DNA of 64,000 nucleotides. Source: Calvatia gigantea (Eukaryota > Basidiomycota > Agaricomycetes > Agaricales > Lycoperdaceae). The stretch covers positions 1,488,001 through 1,552,000 of the forward strand of contig JACAAK010000007.1 of the NCBI GenBank assembly GCA_025093985.1, read 5' to 3'. Every line of letters starts with the position of its first letter. Within the stretch, counting starts at the first letter, position 1. Of the stretch, positions 26,153-38,718 are shown piece after piece. Both the position numbers and the translations under genes were made by a program. The notes under the pieces are model-generated. The model ran no database searches, was not told the origin of the DNA, and was given only the letters and a program-made list of their open reading frames with translations.

Positions 26153-27171
26153 ATGCTGAGGGCGTTAACACGCCGTTTCTGGTTTGGCAAGACTCCCCCT
26201 CAAGCACCCAAACGTGCACTATCTTCCGCGACAATGACAATTCCAAGGGACGTTCGCGAGTTCATCGACGGATATCCAGGCCTCGGAGACGATCCCGAGT
26301 GTCATGAAAACCTGGAGTTCTACTCGAATAACTTGCGTTGCCGACCGGACGATCAGCTCATCGATGAAATCCACGAGCAGTATGTTCCCATTTCATTGGA
26401 TAAGATCCGGGTACAACATATCCCCGTAGGTGGTTTGGAGATCATAGGAAACTGGAGTATAAACATGGTTTCATTCAATGGTTGTAAGTTTGGGAAGCTG
26501 TTTCTGTGCGTCTGAAGGAGACCCATGAGCCCTGTCATATAGGTTCCCGATACGTGAGCATGGAATGAATTGGGAATCTCAGCCTCTTCAACCGCATGAA
26601 ATCAAAGTCATGAAGGCCGACGCCACAATCGTGAAACGAATTGTGCGGTCGTATGAGTTGATGCTTGACTTCTATGGTATGCAATTGATATCAGGGGAAA
26701 CGGGCCTTCTCGGTCGAGCCATTCCACCCCGAAATTACGAAGCTCGTTATAGGAACCTTGTCAGTGAGTACAGAATCCAGCAACTCACATAGTCGCAATT
26801 GGAAGATGATTGATCCAACACGGCATGCGACATCTCAGCTTCATCCCACAACTATCTCCGTATCTCGCGCATGCTGAAGTGCCTTTCGGAACTGGGCCTT
26901 GAACACCTCAATAGCAGGTTTTCTGCTACACGTACTCAATGAGCAGAGTGAATTCAATGAACTGTCCGCTCGTGGCCTTGAAAACAGCATGGACCGGTGG
27001 TGGGCGAACTGTCTAAGAAATTCAGAAGAACGTTCCTGGATAGGAAACACCATCAAGAAAGTAAGGTCGGGGAATTTTGTGTTTACAAGGGAAAAATATG
27101 AGAAGGTGTTGCAAAACAGAATGCAAAGTGGATCATTTGGGTTGGGAGAAGAAGGAGCACTATTTGAATAG
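26153..27171 (+). CDS. OGFr-domain protein, single-base frameshift
   Basis: The opioid growth factor receptor conserved domain is widespread in mushroom genomes; its fungal role is unknown. Exon 1 starts MLRALTRRFWFGKTPP and reaches LIDEIHEQ; intron 26380-26429 joins to WFGDHRKLEYKHGFIQW; the next intron gives LFPIREHGMNWESQPLQPHE, the family signature. After another intron the frame reads HNYLRISRMLKCLSELGLEH followed by LN. The next family residues, AGFLLHVLNEQSEFNEL and MDRWWANCLRN, are in a different frame: an extra A at 26911-26913 (AATAGC where AATGC is expected) shifts it. As written the protein ends early at a TGA just after 26940; the intact frame would run to 27171. No intron can repair this without removing conserved residues. 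It is a recent pseudogene or a sequence error. Confidence 0.85.
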
Positions 27172-27348
27172 GACAACGGATGGGATATCAGATAAGATAG
27201 GCAATTAGTATGTGTCGTTGGCGTCTGGACTCTTAAACCGATGACGCAACTCAGAAACCGTCATCTGTCAAAGGCTGTGGATCAGATCATTGGTACACAG
27301 AGGACAGCAGTGTTTAATACGTACAACTTTTGGGAGGCACAGGGAATT

Positions 27349-27713
27349 TCATGAATTGTAGGATAGCTGTTTAAGGGCCTCAAACAGAGCTTCACTGTGC
27401 TTCTGCGCATAGAGGGGGCTTGTTGATCGAAAAAGGTCCTCGACAGACTCGAAGATTTGTATCATGCCCTCGTTTGATTTACAGTCGATCTGTGAAAGCA
27501 GAGAAGGATAAGCTAGGTGCCGGGGTGCGGCTGTGAAGTGCCTGCCTTGTATCCTTGTTGGGTGAGGGTGATATCGACTGAGTGTCCTTCAAGAAGCTTG
27601 ACGCGAGCGGATGCTTGAAGAGAGCAGGCATTAAGGAGCTTGTAATCCCGAACAGCCGGCCCCTGTTCCTTCAGAGCTCGTTGAAGCTCTTGACCGTAGA
27701 ATGAGGTTGACAT
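27349..27713 (-). CDS. GSKIP-domain small protein
   Basis: GSKIP-domain proteins bind GSK3-type kinases in animals; the fungal role is not established. Exon 1 (27546-27713) reads MSTSFYGQELQRALKEQ, then the core ASARVKLLEGHSVDITLTQQ. Exon 2 (27349-27489) ends SVEDLFRSTSPLYAQKHSEA and a short helix. The predicted length is 102 aa, close to the family's usual size. The intron between them (27490-27545, 56 nt) has a GC donor. Reading through it instead gives a stop after 13 codons and loses the conserved C-terminal helix. An ATG at 27782 would add 23 residues; I prefer 27713 because homologues begin at the FYxxEL segment. Confidence 0.75.
27490..27545 (-). other. GC-AG intron (56 nt) in the GSKIP-domain gene
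   Basis: The exon ends ACAAG, the intron begins GCAGGC and ends TTTCACAG. Only this splice joins the GSKIP core to its C-terminal segment in frame. Confidence 0.65.
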
Positions 27714-27782
27714 TGAATCTCTGAGGAAGAGATTGCGAAGGCCAGGGAAGTTGAAGCGATGTTTAAGTATTGTAGAGGGCAT

Positions 27783-28962
27783 ATTGCTTGACCAGAATTA
27801 GTAAATAAAACCAGGTTGTAGGGTGTGCAGTCACCAAGTTCTGACGGGGGAGGTGCTGCCTGTGGGACGATGCGTGAAAGTGTATGCAATGAACATCGGG
27901 TTTAATTTAGAGGAATGATTGATCTTCGCCTCGGGAATATCATTTGGGGACCGGGATTTACCGCCCAATCCTTCCTCGCATTAATTGAACCATAAGGCTT
28001 GGAAGAGATATATTCTGTGCCTCCAGTCCTGAGTCAGGTATTATTCATAGCCGGTACTGGCCCAAGCTTTTCAGGCGGTTAGGGTCCCTTTTTCCTTCAG
28101 AACGTGTAATTGCTAGATCATCTCGCGAGATGCTTCTTTGCCAAATTATTTCTGAAGGCGACTTCCAGCAGACTCGGGGTTATTTCAGTGCACACCGAGC
28201 CAAAGTTTGCTCACACAGGCAGGGTCTTACCTTCTACTTACCTCTTTATCGTGCGATTAGTAGCGCCTCAAACAGAGCCAGCACACTCTCCAGAATCTGA
28301 CCCTGAGACATACTCTTCTAAGTTCTTTGGCAAAATTCTCAACCGCGTTCTCATCTTCCAAGAATGGCGAACGATTGGCCAGATCGAACGAGCGAACAAG
28401 AAGACCATGCGGTCCTTGAACATTTCATCGAAACCGTGGCAGCTTGAGACTCTCAAGAACTCAGGTCACGTATGATATTATCTTTGCAGATCTTAGAATG
28501 AAGGCCTATCCTAAATATAAAATTTTGGAGTCTCAAAAAGATGTTGTGCTGCGGAGTAGCGCAGTGATGACACTTGGGGTGTTTTTTTTTTTTCAATCGG
28601 TCAATCCATGGGGTGCCGTCGTCCTCAGAAGGCCATATTGCAGGTGAGATAAGATAGCATTAATAGAGGCTCTCACCAGTGGGATTCTATCCCGACTCAC
28701 TTCGAACCTAGTAAATCACAGAAATTCGTATGTCAAATCACTGAGCGTTGAGTAACTGGAGCGGCAGGTTGACAGCACTTACTGCTAAATTGATCAACGA
28801 AAATTATTACGTAAGATGATCACACACACGATGACACACAGCGTCTGTGTTCTCTCAGAGCTCCCTTTTGTATCCTGTTTGTTTTTGAAAATTCACGCCC
28901 AATTTACAGGCGAAAAGCTATCAAATTACTTCCAACCATTCGGTGATCTGGTCTAAGGCACA
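27783..28962. other. intergenic, no supported gene
   Basis: The interval lies between the divergent GSKIP-like gene (-) and VPS45 (+). One 121-codon open frame (28110-28475, +) has no recognisable domain and no clear splicing context. A T10 run occurs near 28582-28591. Confidence 0.45.
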
Positions 28963-31440
28963 ATGGATGTGGTAAAAGCGGTAGAAACCTATGTCAACAA
29001 GCTGGTATCGACGCCAGCGTCGATGAAGGTGCTTCTGTTGGACTCACACACTGTGCGCAATAAACCCGTATCACTCAAATGTTTCGCCCTAATTCTACTT
29101 TTCTTATAGACGCCCATAGTTTCGCTTGCCTCTACACAGTCCACTTTGCTCTCATACCAGGTGTACCTAACAGACCGAATAGACAACAAGAAACGGGATC
29201 GCATGCCTCACATGAAGTGTGTCTGTTTTCTCCAGAACAGCGAATCAAGCATAGAAGCTTTAGAGGCAGAACTTAGAGAACCTAAGTACGGGGAGTATTA
29301 TCTGTGTCAGTTGGTAAATCACACGGAAGTGATGTCTGATTCAAGGGTTATTACTGACGCTTGATCATAGATTTCAGTAACATTTTGAGCAAGAGCACAA
29401 TAGAGCGTTTAGCTGAAGTAGATGAATACGAGGTAGTCCGGGAAGTCCAAGTACGTTGTGAAACACGCGCCTCCCCTCATTTTAACCCCAGAACCAGGAA
29501 TACTTTGCGGACTACACCCCATTGCTTCCAAATGTCTTCTCGTTGAATTATACACCTTCAGCCAGGCAACCTTTGTATGGCAGCAGCCCGAGTACCTGGG
29601 CTCCGGAAGCTCTTGAAGGTCATGTCCAGGGTATCCTTGCAGTTTTACTCAGCTTGAAGAAGAAACCGGTTATCCGCTATGAACGGATGAGCCCAATGGC
29701 GAAGAAACTGGGAACAGAGGTTCAGGTGCGATCGACCTAAACTCAACCTGGTGTTTGCTCCTAACGGCTGTACTTGGCAGCATCATATTCAAGCAGAATC
29801 TTCGTTGTTTGACTTTAGACGGGCCCAAATCCCCCCTCTCTTGTTAATTATTGACCGTCGAAATGATCCTGTTACACCCCTGCTCTCGCAGTGGACTTAT
29901 CAGGCCATGGTCCACGAGTTGCTTGGTATCCAAAATGGTAGAGTTGACTTGCGCACGGTTCCTGACATCAGGCCAGAGCTTTTTGTACGTTCTTCTTAAT
30001 CTTTGCCTACCGTTGTTCATTTTTTGACAGGAAATTACCCTTACGACCTCTACCGACCCATTTTTCCAAACACACTCCCTTTCCACCTTCGGTGATCTTG
30101 GCACTGCGCTTAAGGATTATGTCCAGAACTACCAGTCGAAATCGCTCGTCACATCTCCCACGAATATCCAATCAATTTCAGATATGAAACGTTTCGTAGA
30201 GGAATATCCCGAATTTCGGAAACTCGGGGGCAATGTGAGCAAGCACGTCGCTCTTGTCGGAGAACTTAGTCGGTTGGTTGGACGAGATAAACTTCTTGAA
30301 GTTGGAGAGATTGAACAAGGGTTGGGTACAAGTTCCGGTGCTGATTATAAGGTTGGTTGATCTCCGTAGTGGATTTCACGCGTTGACATTAAAACTTCAC
30401 CAGAGCGTCCAGGCTATCATCACGAATCCGAGCATCCCACCATGGAACAAGCTCAGAGTCGCCATTCTCTATGCACTCCGTTATCAGAAAACACAACAAG
30501 CAAATATCGCTAATTCAATCAATCTCTTGCTTGGGAATGGGGTATCGCGGGAAGATGCTAGGGTCTGTTCAGTTTCAGGGATTACTGAATGCCCAGCTCA
30601 TTTTACATGTTATTTTAGCTCGTTTATGTGTTCCTCAATATTGCCGGTGCAGATCAACGCCAGGACGACCTCTTCTCAACTGAGTCCTTGCTTGCGAAAG
30701 GACGCTCTGCACTGAAGGGTCTCAAGGTAGGTTATATCCTCATGACTTGCCCTCAATCTGATTTATCTTGTCTCTTTCAGGGGGTCGAGAATGTGTACAT
30801 GCAACATTCACCACATCTGTCACAGACACTTGAAAACCTGTTTAAGGGTCGGTTGAAAGAGTCAAGTTATCCTTTCCTTGAGAGTGCAGGACCAAATCAA
30901 GCGTTGCAACGGTAAGTCACGTCCCGGCGGTCCTCGCAGAAACATGTTCTGAGGCGGATCTCAGACCGCAAGATGTTATCCTATTTGTCATAGGTGGCAC
31001 CACATATGAGGAAGCAAGAACTGTGACGCTGTACAACCAGGATCCCGTTGCAGCTTCAAATGGAGCACTTCCACCCGGGGCTGGTGTCAGACTTCTGCTT
31101 GGAGGAACTTGCATCCACAACTCGTCGAGGTGAGCGCGCAGAGTGGTTCTCGGTGTGTCATCATCCTTACTTAGAATCCAGTTTTGTCGAAATGGTACGC
31201 TCGGCTGCGGAGAAATTCCCCTCCACTGTATACGATCCGCCACCCGAGTCGGCATCGAATGCTCCGATATTGAACTTGAATCTTGGTGGTGTGAATGTCA
31301 GTCTCGGAGGCCCTGCTGGTACCGGTGTCTATCGTACGAGTAGTGATGCAGTTGGGGTACAAGCAGATGGTCTTCGAGACGGCGTCATGAATCTCATCGG
31401 AAAGGTCAAACAGGGGGTAGATCGCATTGCTGCACCATGA
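28963..31440 (+). CDS. VPS45: Sec1/Munc18 protein Vps45
   Basis: Vps45 binds the syntaxin Tlg2/Pep12 class and promotes SNARE assembly in Golgi-to-endosome and vacuole traffic. The start [15 protein letters not shown] and [18 protein letters not shown], then [96 protein letters not shown] and [15 protein letters not shown] follow the whole Sec1 domain in order. Introns are short, canonical and frame-keeping. The end is [11 protein letters not shown]. Length, a little over 600 aa, is normal for Vps45 with a short C-terminal extension. Confidence 0.94.
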
Positions 31441-32074
31441 GAGCACCACGCGTCTTCCTTACCCCGCTTCCGCGGATCCTGGATAGAACTGCACGTTAGG
31501 TGTTTAGGAAATAATATTTCCTTGAACAGTCACCCTAAATTTGAACAATCCATTGAAATTGTGATGATCTGGCTGAACAAACCACCATTCCTTTTATCAT
31601 GGCTATTTCGGGCGACCAATCCTAGGATGACTGAATGAACTGCACACCGAGATTATTTAAGGCAGATTTTCGTGTAGTTGATCGTAATATAACTACTTGC
31701 GAACCTGTCATGACGTAGATTGATGGTGATACAAACATGGCTTTTTGGCCCTTCAAAAAAAAAGCTGTTGGCTACGTAACTGCCTATGTAGAGAGTCTGT
31801 AAGGGCTGACATGACTCCCGTTTCGTGCGACACTCTGTCACTGAAAAACTGTCGAGAACCTGAGGTTCTGGGTAAAAATCGGGTCGCGGGGGTATTGCAG
31901 CTTCCACGTTGGCGACAAACCTTGACACGTCAAAGATTCAATCACGTGACTTTTAGCTCCACGACGATAGAGACCCAGCGTTCGCGAACGGACAAACTCA
32001 TCCTCCTCTTCTCTCCCTTCACTTTCGGGCTGGACTTGGCTTCCGGACAACCGCCAGAATAGATACTAGCTATC
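31441..32074. other. VPS45-ERV46 intergenic interval
   Basis: The two genes are in tandem on the + strand. The interval should hold the VPS45 3' UTR and the ERV46 promoter. No other gene is supported. Confidence 0.5.
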
Positions 32075-33758
32075 ATGGCGAAAGGTCTTTTTAGCACCCT
32101 CAAAGGCTTGGATGCCTTTGGCAAGGCAAGTCCGACACAGTACTCGGGGCTATCGAATACTGACCCACTGGATAATAGACGACGGAAGATGTGAAGGTCA
32201 AGACTCGCACCGGCGCATTCTGTAAATTATGTTCACTAATGAACGTAATTTTACCTTGCTGACAAGATTTACCTGTCTAGTAACCCTCATCTCGGCCGCA
32301 ATCATCTTGACCTTCACCTCACTGGAGTTTGTGGATTACCGAAAGGTCTACACAGACACCTCAGTCGTTGTAGATAAGAGCAGAGGCGAAAAGATTACAG
32401 TCAACATGAATGTCACATTTCCCCGAGTTCCCTGCTTCCGTACGCACTGCTTCCATTTATACCCCAACCGGTTCCGCTCAAGATCAATAATTCTCCTTGT
32501 CCTTCCAAAATTCTAGTGCTCAGTCTAGATGTAATGGACATCAGTGGCGAAATTCAGCGCGACGTCGCACACAATGTTCTCAAGATCCGTTTGAACAAAG
32601 ATGGACAGATAGTGCCGAACTCGTTTAGTGCCCAGTTGCAAAATGACTTGGATAGGATGAACGAAGTCAAGAAGAAAGGTTATTGTGGATCTTGTTATGG
32701 TGGTCTAGAACCAGAAAGTGGATGCTGTAACACTTGCGACGAAGTGCGAACCGCATATGTGAACCGTGGCTGGAGTTTCACGAATCCCGATGCCGTTGAG
32801 CAGGTTAGTGGTTTTCCCTCCGTCATTCCCTTTCTCTATATATTGATAATAAAACCTTCCCCGGCCTAGTGTAAAAATGAGGGCTGGACCGAGAAACTAC
32901 AGGAACAGGCTGATGAAGGTTGCAATATCTCTGGTCGTATTCGCGTGAACAAGGTTATCGGTAATATCCATCTTTCTCCTGGTCGTTCGTTCCAGTCGGA
33001 CCATCGTGGCCTCTATGATCTTGTTCCCTACCTCCGTGATGATAATAACAAGCACGATTTTTCTCACACTATCCACCACCTTGCGTTCCAAGGTATGGAC
33101 CCTTACCCCTCCGTTGAGAAAAGGGCCCAAACTGATTTTGAACGACTTAATCATAGGTGACGATGAATATGACTACTGGAAAGCTGAAGCTGGTCGCCAA
33201 ATGAAGAAACGGCTAGGACTCGCTGCTAATCCTCTCGACGAAGCGCACTATCACACAGCCAAACCTCGATACATGTTCCAGTATTTCCTCAAGGTTGTCT
33301 CGACGCAATTCCAGACCTTGGATGGCAAAATTGTAGGTTCCCAAGATATTACTTGTATCATCGTACCTGACGAAAAACATCAGGTCAACACTCACCAATA
33401 CAGTGTAACGCACTTTGAGCGTGATCTTGAAGAAGGAGCTGGGGGCGAAACTCCAGAAGGCGTCCACGTTCAGCATGGCACACAAGGCTTACCAGGCGCA
33501 TTCTTCAACTATGAGATTTCACCCATCCTCCTCGTGCATTCGGAATCAAGGCAATCCTTCGCTCATTTCCTTACTTCGTAAGTTTGGACATGTAGATTGA
33601 CAACAAAGCCTACTTATCGCAATCCCCACAGGACATGTGCAATCGTTGGAGGTGTTCTGACTGTTGCCTCTCTCATTGATAGTGTACTATTTGCCACCAC
33701 CCGCGCCTTGAAGAAGTCTGGCTCTGGTGGTTATGGCAGTTCCTCGAAGCTCATGTAA
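32075..33758 (+). CDS. ERV46: COPII vesicle cargo receptor Erv46 (ERGIC3 type)
   Basis: Erv46 forms a complex with Erv41 that cycles between ER and Golgi and retrieves ER residents. It starts MAKGLFSTLKGLDAFGK/TTED; the hydrophobic segment LTLISAAIILTF is the first membrane span, followed by SLEFVDYRKVYTDTSVVVD. The lumenal domain carries LLSLDVMDISGEIQRDV and the Cys-rich loop YCGSCYGG, ESGCCNTCDEV typical of Erv46 and ERGIC3. Later motifs are GNIHLSPGRSFQ, YMFQYFLKVVSTQFQ, NTHQYSVTHFERDL and FFNYEISPILLVH. The second span is AIVGGVLTVASLIDSVLF. The end is GSSSKLM. Intron 1 has a GC donor. One later intron (51 nt, 3' of DGKI) is in phase and stop-free. Confidence 0.95.
32126..32178 (+). other. 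GC-AG intron (53 nt) in ERV46
   Basis: The exon ends GGCAAG, the intron begins GCAAGTCC and ends GGATAATAG. Splicing joins DAFGK to TTEDVKVKTRTGAF in frame, exactly as the family requires. Confidence 0.85.
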
Positions 33759-36700
33759 TGTTAGTGTATGCCTTGTGGGTCTTCAAATACATTTATTTAC
33801 CTCAATAGACTGAAAGCCATAAGATTCGGACATGATGACAACGACCAGACGACGGAGTCGAGGCGAACAAGGCTTCATTCTGGCCAATAAGACCACAGGA
33901 GCATGGTCACAATTTCCATCTGTTGGATTGATCCAACCTTTTCGTTCCAAATTGAAACCCGACCTACCACACGGGTCGATTGCTATTGACCCAAGATCAG
34001 AAACGTTCGCTATTGCTGAGTACTGAGGCCGGCCGAAAACCTCTTACGGCCGGACTCTACCTACCTATCCCCCCTCCCTCATGCCCAAACACCACGGTCT
34101 GGGCACTACGGACGCCCAACCCACCCAAAGCGTGAGACTAAATTTACAACGACAGTCACCCTTTAAGCTTTAAGTCCGCGGAGGAATATGACACCTCCCG
34201 GTGGGAATTTGTTGGTCGGAGGTGGCTAAGTCATTCTCAATCGACGGAGAGTACGGAGGATGATAAAGGCACTTGATCTTTGAGGCTTCCTTCGATGTGG
34301 GTGCAAGGGTTCTGCCAAAGGTACTAATCAAGTGCATGGGGCCATTTATCGGCCGTTGTGAATGGGGACGATTAAGTCGGACTCGCGGTTTGGGCCAAAG
34401 GAGAACAGGATGGAACTGTAATCCCTCTCTTTCTCCAATAGCCCAGCATGCCTTCTCGGTTATTTATCGGATACTCCGAAGTAAGGTCGATATCACCTAT
34501 CCCTGACCAGAACCATGAAAGCGGTAAATGCGATTCCTATCCTTCAGGCTGTCCGGAAAGTGAATACTCACTGCCCGGGATATTGCGTAGTTCTTTATCC
34601 TCTGCAGCCGGGAGCCCCCTATGATACCGCTGTGGTGGCATAGCAACACCTGTAGGGGTTCCGAAAGTAGATCTGATAACCTCACATGGCTGAGCGATTC
34701 ATACCAGGATCTGTGCTTTCTCGGTACACCAAAGACACCGATGAGTAGCCCAGACAAGACTCGATGCGGAACGTGTCCACCGCAAAACCCGCCTGTGCTA
34801 TTGTCGGCCAAGGAAACAACTCCATCACATCTTTGTCGCATTCTGAATCTACCACCGTGAAACTTAATATCCCTGGCACGTCTATAACATGTCTATTATA
34901 GCGCACAGGCCGCCTTCACTGATGCCAAAGGAGACTAAATAAGCGATGGTAATTATAGATGCTTATGGACCACGCAGGAACCACCGGCCATCATCCGAAC
35001 CAGTGGCCCGTTTGGGGTTGAACTAGTTCTGTTTATGTCTGACAAGGCCACCACGTTGGCTATTCCCCCACACGCCCAAGATCGACTTGGCGTTCAGTAT
35101 GTGTGATTTAGCAGGTGGACTCGCGTGGAGTATTGAGTGGTGATCAATCAACGCCAACCCCCTGACCACGGAAAGATGCGCGACGGAACAGTATTAATAT
35201 GGGTGGTTTGTTCCAGAGTCCCAGCGCTCAAGCTCTCAAGCGTCAGGCCATACTAATATCCATCAAGGACGAGACACTGGGAGGCAACCGGTGCCGAGAA
35301 GGCCCCCATAATAGGCACACCACACTGACTTGGCTGCTCTTCTCTCTCGAAAATATCAGCGCTCGCGTCACTTTTACTTGATAAACCGGTTCCAGCGCGG
35401 TCAAAGACTCACGGATTGGGAAAGTTGCTAAGTAAACTTTGGAGTGACCGATTTCACATGGAATTCGGGTCCGTTGAGAGCAGAAAAGGAACGTAAGAAA
35501 AGGTTGATTTGGCCCTATTGCCATTTTGGCAAAGGCAATGAAGTTATGGATAGGTAACACATACGAGAATATAAGCATATGTCTGTTGGCATTGCTTGAT
35601 GAGTTCGTCGTGATACTATGGAAATTGCCTCGGAGGACACAGCTGCATACCTGTCGATTCCCACCTGACGTACAACCGTTGAAGATGGAACGAGACGCGT
35701 AGATCCTACCACTCCCAGTCAATGAGAACCCACTGAGGGGAGTGACACTTGCCGATAGGTGGTCCTCTCGGGAGTGATAAATAGATAACGTTCTGTGGAC
35801 GGATGCCGCTTGCACCCGTGGGGACTTAATGACTTGGGCGTCCGTCGACGAAGTGATGCATCAGCGCTTCAGCCACTAAAAGATGACGAACAGATTTTCA
35901 GCAGACGGGCCGCCGAAACATGACTTCGACGTCAAGAGCGATAACAGCGGTCGTACGAATACAGCCGACCTCGGAGATTAGGGAGATGTGAAGGATGACC
36001 AATAATTGAGAATTGTTCCGTAGGCATTGCGCCAAGAGTTTACATTGTCTATTACCCATCTTACAATTATCACCAGAACTGGAAGCTGAATAATTGAAAG
36101 CGAACCGTTAAATAAAACCTAAAGGCAATATAAAAGTTCTGGTCAACCGCGGGAATTCGACAAACATCAGCTTACACGGCCCCTTACAATCGCGGAAACT
36201 ACATTGATATATATTTCGGCTCTTCTGGCAGTGCTTTATTCTTGGTCGTAATTATAAGGGACGACAGTGATCTTCGATGTCTCTACCTCCACACATATGC
36301 TCCGCCAGGCCGCGGAGGGCTTGGTAGGGGATCACGATAGGGGGGCAGAGGGAGATGTCAATATTCCTCCGTATTCTCGAACATGGCGTTGTAGCATGCC
36401 AGTGATCCGAAACCGTTGTGAGCACTTGAGCACTACGGCGCTGTGCGTGCAGTGACTGGCAATTAATCCCCTTGTATGAATACAGAGGGTTGGATCTACT
36501 TTGTTCGCCGAAAAATAACCAAATGCCTCACCTCCCGGCTTCGGTCAAAAAAATCGCAGTGGTAACCTGGTTACTCGCAGTACCTAGGAGGTTTCGAACG
36601 CATCTCGGCCGACATGAAACGAGAGACATTTGGGGCTATTGTCACTGACGCCGCTTCATGCCCAACACTGCATCATCTAAAAATAGCTGGGTGAAAAACC

Positions 36701-38718
36701 TTCCACACCTGTATGAGGAAATCGATAAACCTGGTTTGGAAAATGGGTTCTCGCCTCTTGCACTTAGGATTGTGACAGGCTGGGTGAGGTCTTGCCATCA
36801 TAGGGTTCAGGCTGAACGGGAGGTAATGGTAGTACGGCGGAGTCTCCAGTTAAACCAAAGTTTTGGGACTAACCTCATTGAACCGCGGCCGTTGTCTTGT
36901 GAGTTGGGGAGGGATTTTGTAAAAGACGATTTCACGAAAGGTTCCGCGCTGAGCGGCGAGGACAAGCGATGGCGCGCGAAAATAAGACGGCCACCTTATT
37001 TTTTAGGTTGGTTTGTTGTAAAGACGACAAACGCCTGCAAATGGGTTCTAGTCTTAGCATCAGCAGTTGGGGTAACGCAGGACCGGAAAAAAGTTGGTGC
37101 TGGTTGACAGCATCGATCGAAACACAATCTCGAGAAGCCCGTGAGATGGTCCTGCCATTTCGCACGCTGTACCAGGTGAAGCGTGCGCTAGCGAGGGAAA
37201 GAATAGAAGGTTAAACTCCAAGAAGCGCGGGGTACAGATTCCATCTGGGGTAATGGGTTTTGTCGAGAGGTTGCCTGGAATACAATTTATCATGACATCA
37301 ATCATTGGACTTGTGAATATGCAGAATAAAGACACACACAACGTTAACATTTGGTTATCATATGGCGGATGTGACGTTTGCCAGTCCGCGGAGTCCGGCC
37401 ACCCATTTATTCGCAGGATTTGGCAGTTGGCATCTACTTAGTAACTTAGAAGCAGACTGAAGCTTACTTACCGGTATTCGTGGTACCTTCACCTTCCGCT
37501 GTCGCGGAGCTTTGCCAAGCACATCAGCTCAACGAGCCTGAGCACGACTCGGAGAGACAGGAAAGCCTGGGAATCCTCAATCAACTAAACTGCTCTCTAT
37601 GATCCGCACGTAAGACCTCGTTTGGCAGCTGAAAGGAGCGGAAAGGGTTGAAGACAACTCGCAGTCGCGTGACCTGCTAGTTTATGGAAACTTAGGACAT
37701 ACACAACCTACTGAAAGGGTATACGGCGGCAATGTCTGTCTCGCCGCCGGCGCAATAGAATAAGCGGGTAGATTTGAGTAGTACCGTCCTAACACCACCC
37801 ATGCAAAGATATCTGCCTTCCGTTTCGCATCAAGTAGGAGCGGCGAGCTGGTAAACAAAACGTAAGCACTCACAAAATAAGCATGTTTCAAAATCACGGT
37901 ACATGGCTATTCCACTCATACCATTTACAGTCTTCATGGAATCGGCCGACCATCTGCAGGGTTGAGGAGGGTGTAGCCAGAAGGCAAATATCCTGAACGC
38001 ATCGGACGGGGTAGGAGATCGCTCCCATCCAAGTGATCTTGATTTCCCTTTGAATTTGTGAATGGTAGGTTTTACGAAAAGGCTTCGGACCGGGCGGTGT
38101 TGCATAAGCGAGCCAGAGTGTCAACACCTGTGAAATAGGGTCAGTTTATGTAGTACGCCATTAGGGCGTTTCCAGCAAAATTTTGGGCAGAGGACACCCA
38201 GCGACTGGATGATATTCGTGGCGCCAGTTGAACTGATGACCTCTGTGAATGATAGCGGGTAGCGTCGCCTATGATGGCGGCTAGGGGACACAAAGGCCTC
38301 ACTGGAATCGCCTCCATGCCAATATGCGATACTTTGAATGCCATAACCAAAAGGATGTCCATGTGAACCTTCCCGATCAAAAGAGGTTGCTTAGCTTCAA
38401 TTGGATGGAGGTTCTCGTGGTTCTTTCTATTGATCTAGATCACAGCCAACCACCCAACGAAGGGGTTCAAATCCATTATCACAGAAGCCACCACCCGGTA
38501 ATATCTTCACTGGCGGCCCGTACTATATGCACACTCCACCTTAACAGATCCCAGGTTTCCATGGACACTTCTTTCGGCCTCGCTCAAAATTTGGATGAAC
38601 AAAATAGATTAGACATGAAACGTCTGAAAAGTAGCCTCCACAGGATGGAAGACTGCGAGATGATTCGGGTCAGGAGACTCTGGTCTTCGTCCCGTCCAGG
38701 AATACTACGAAACTGTAC
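33759..38718. other. gene-free block of about 5 kb
   Basis: No frame in this block shows family resemblance or a consistent exon structure. The longest open frames (a minus-strand one near 35243-35815 without an ATG at its head, and a plus-strand one at 36658-37107) look like chance or decayed sequence. An 11 bp inverted repeat lies at 34025-34057. No transposase or reverse transcriptase motif was seen. Confidence 0.5.
34025..34057. repeat. GC-rich inverted repeat (hairpin)
   Basis: GAGGCCGGCCG and CGGCCGGACTC form an 11 bp stem with one mismatch around an 11 nt loop. It lies about 270 bp beyond the ERV46 stop and is followed by a pyrimidine-rich run. It could be a structural 3' element or a chance palindrome. 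Confidence 0.6.

Noticed and set aside
28110..28475. 121-codon open frame upstream of VPS45
   Set aside because: It has no recognisable domain and no splice partner; this length is expected by chance over the window.
35243..35815. 190-codon open frame on the - strand in the empty block
   Set aside because: Its first codon is GTG, the first ATG comes far inside, and there is no domain or splicing context.
38395..38480. tRNA-like B box (GGTTCAAATCC) on the + strand
   Set aside because: The T stem pairs at only two positions and no cloverleaf can be drawn.
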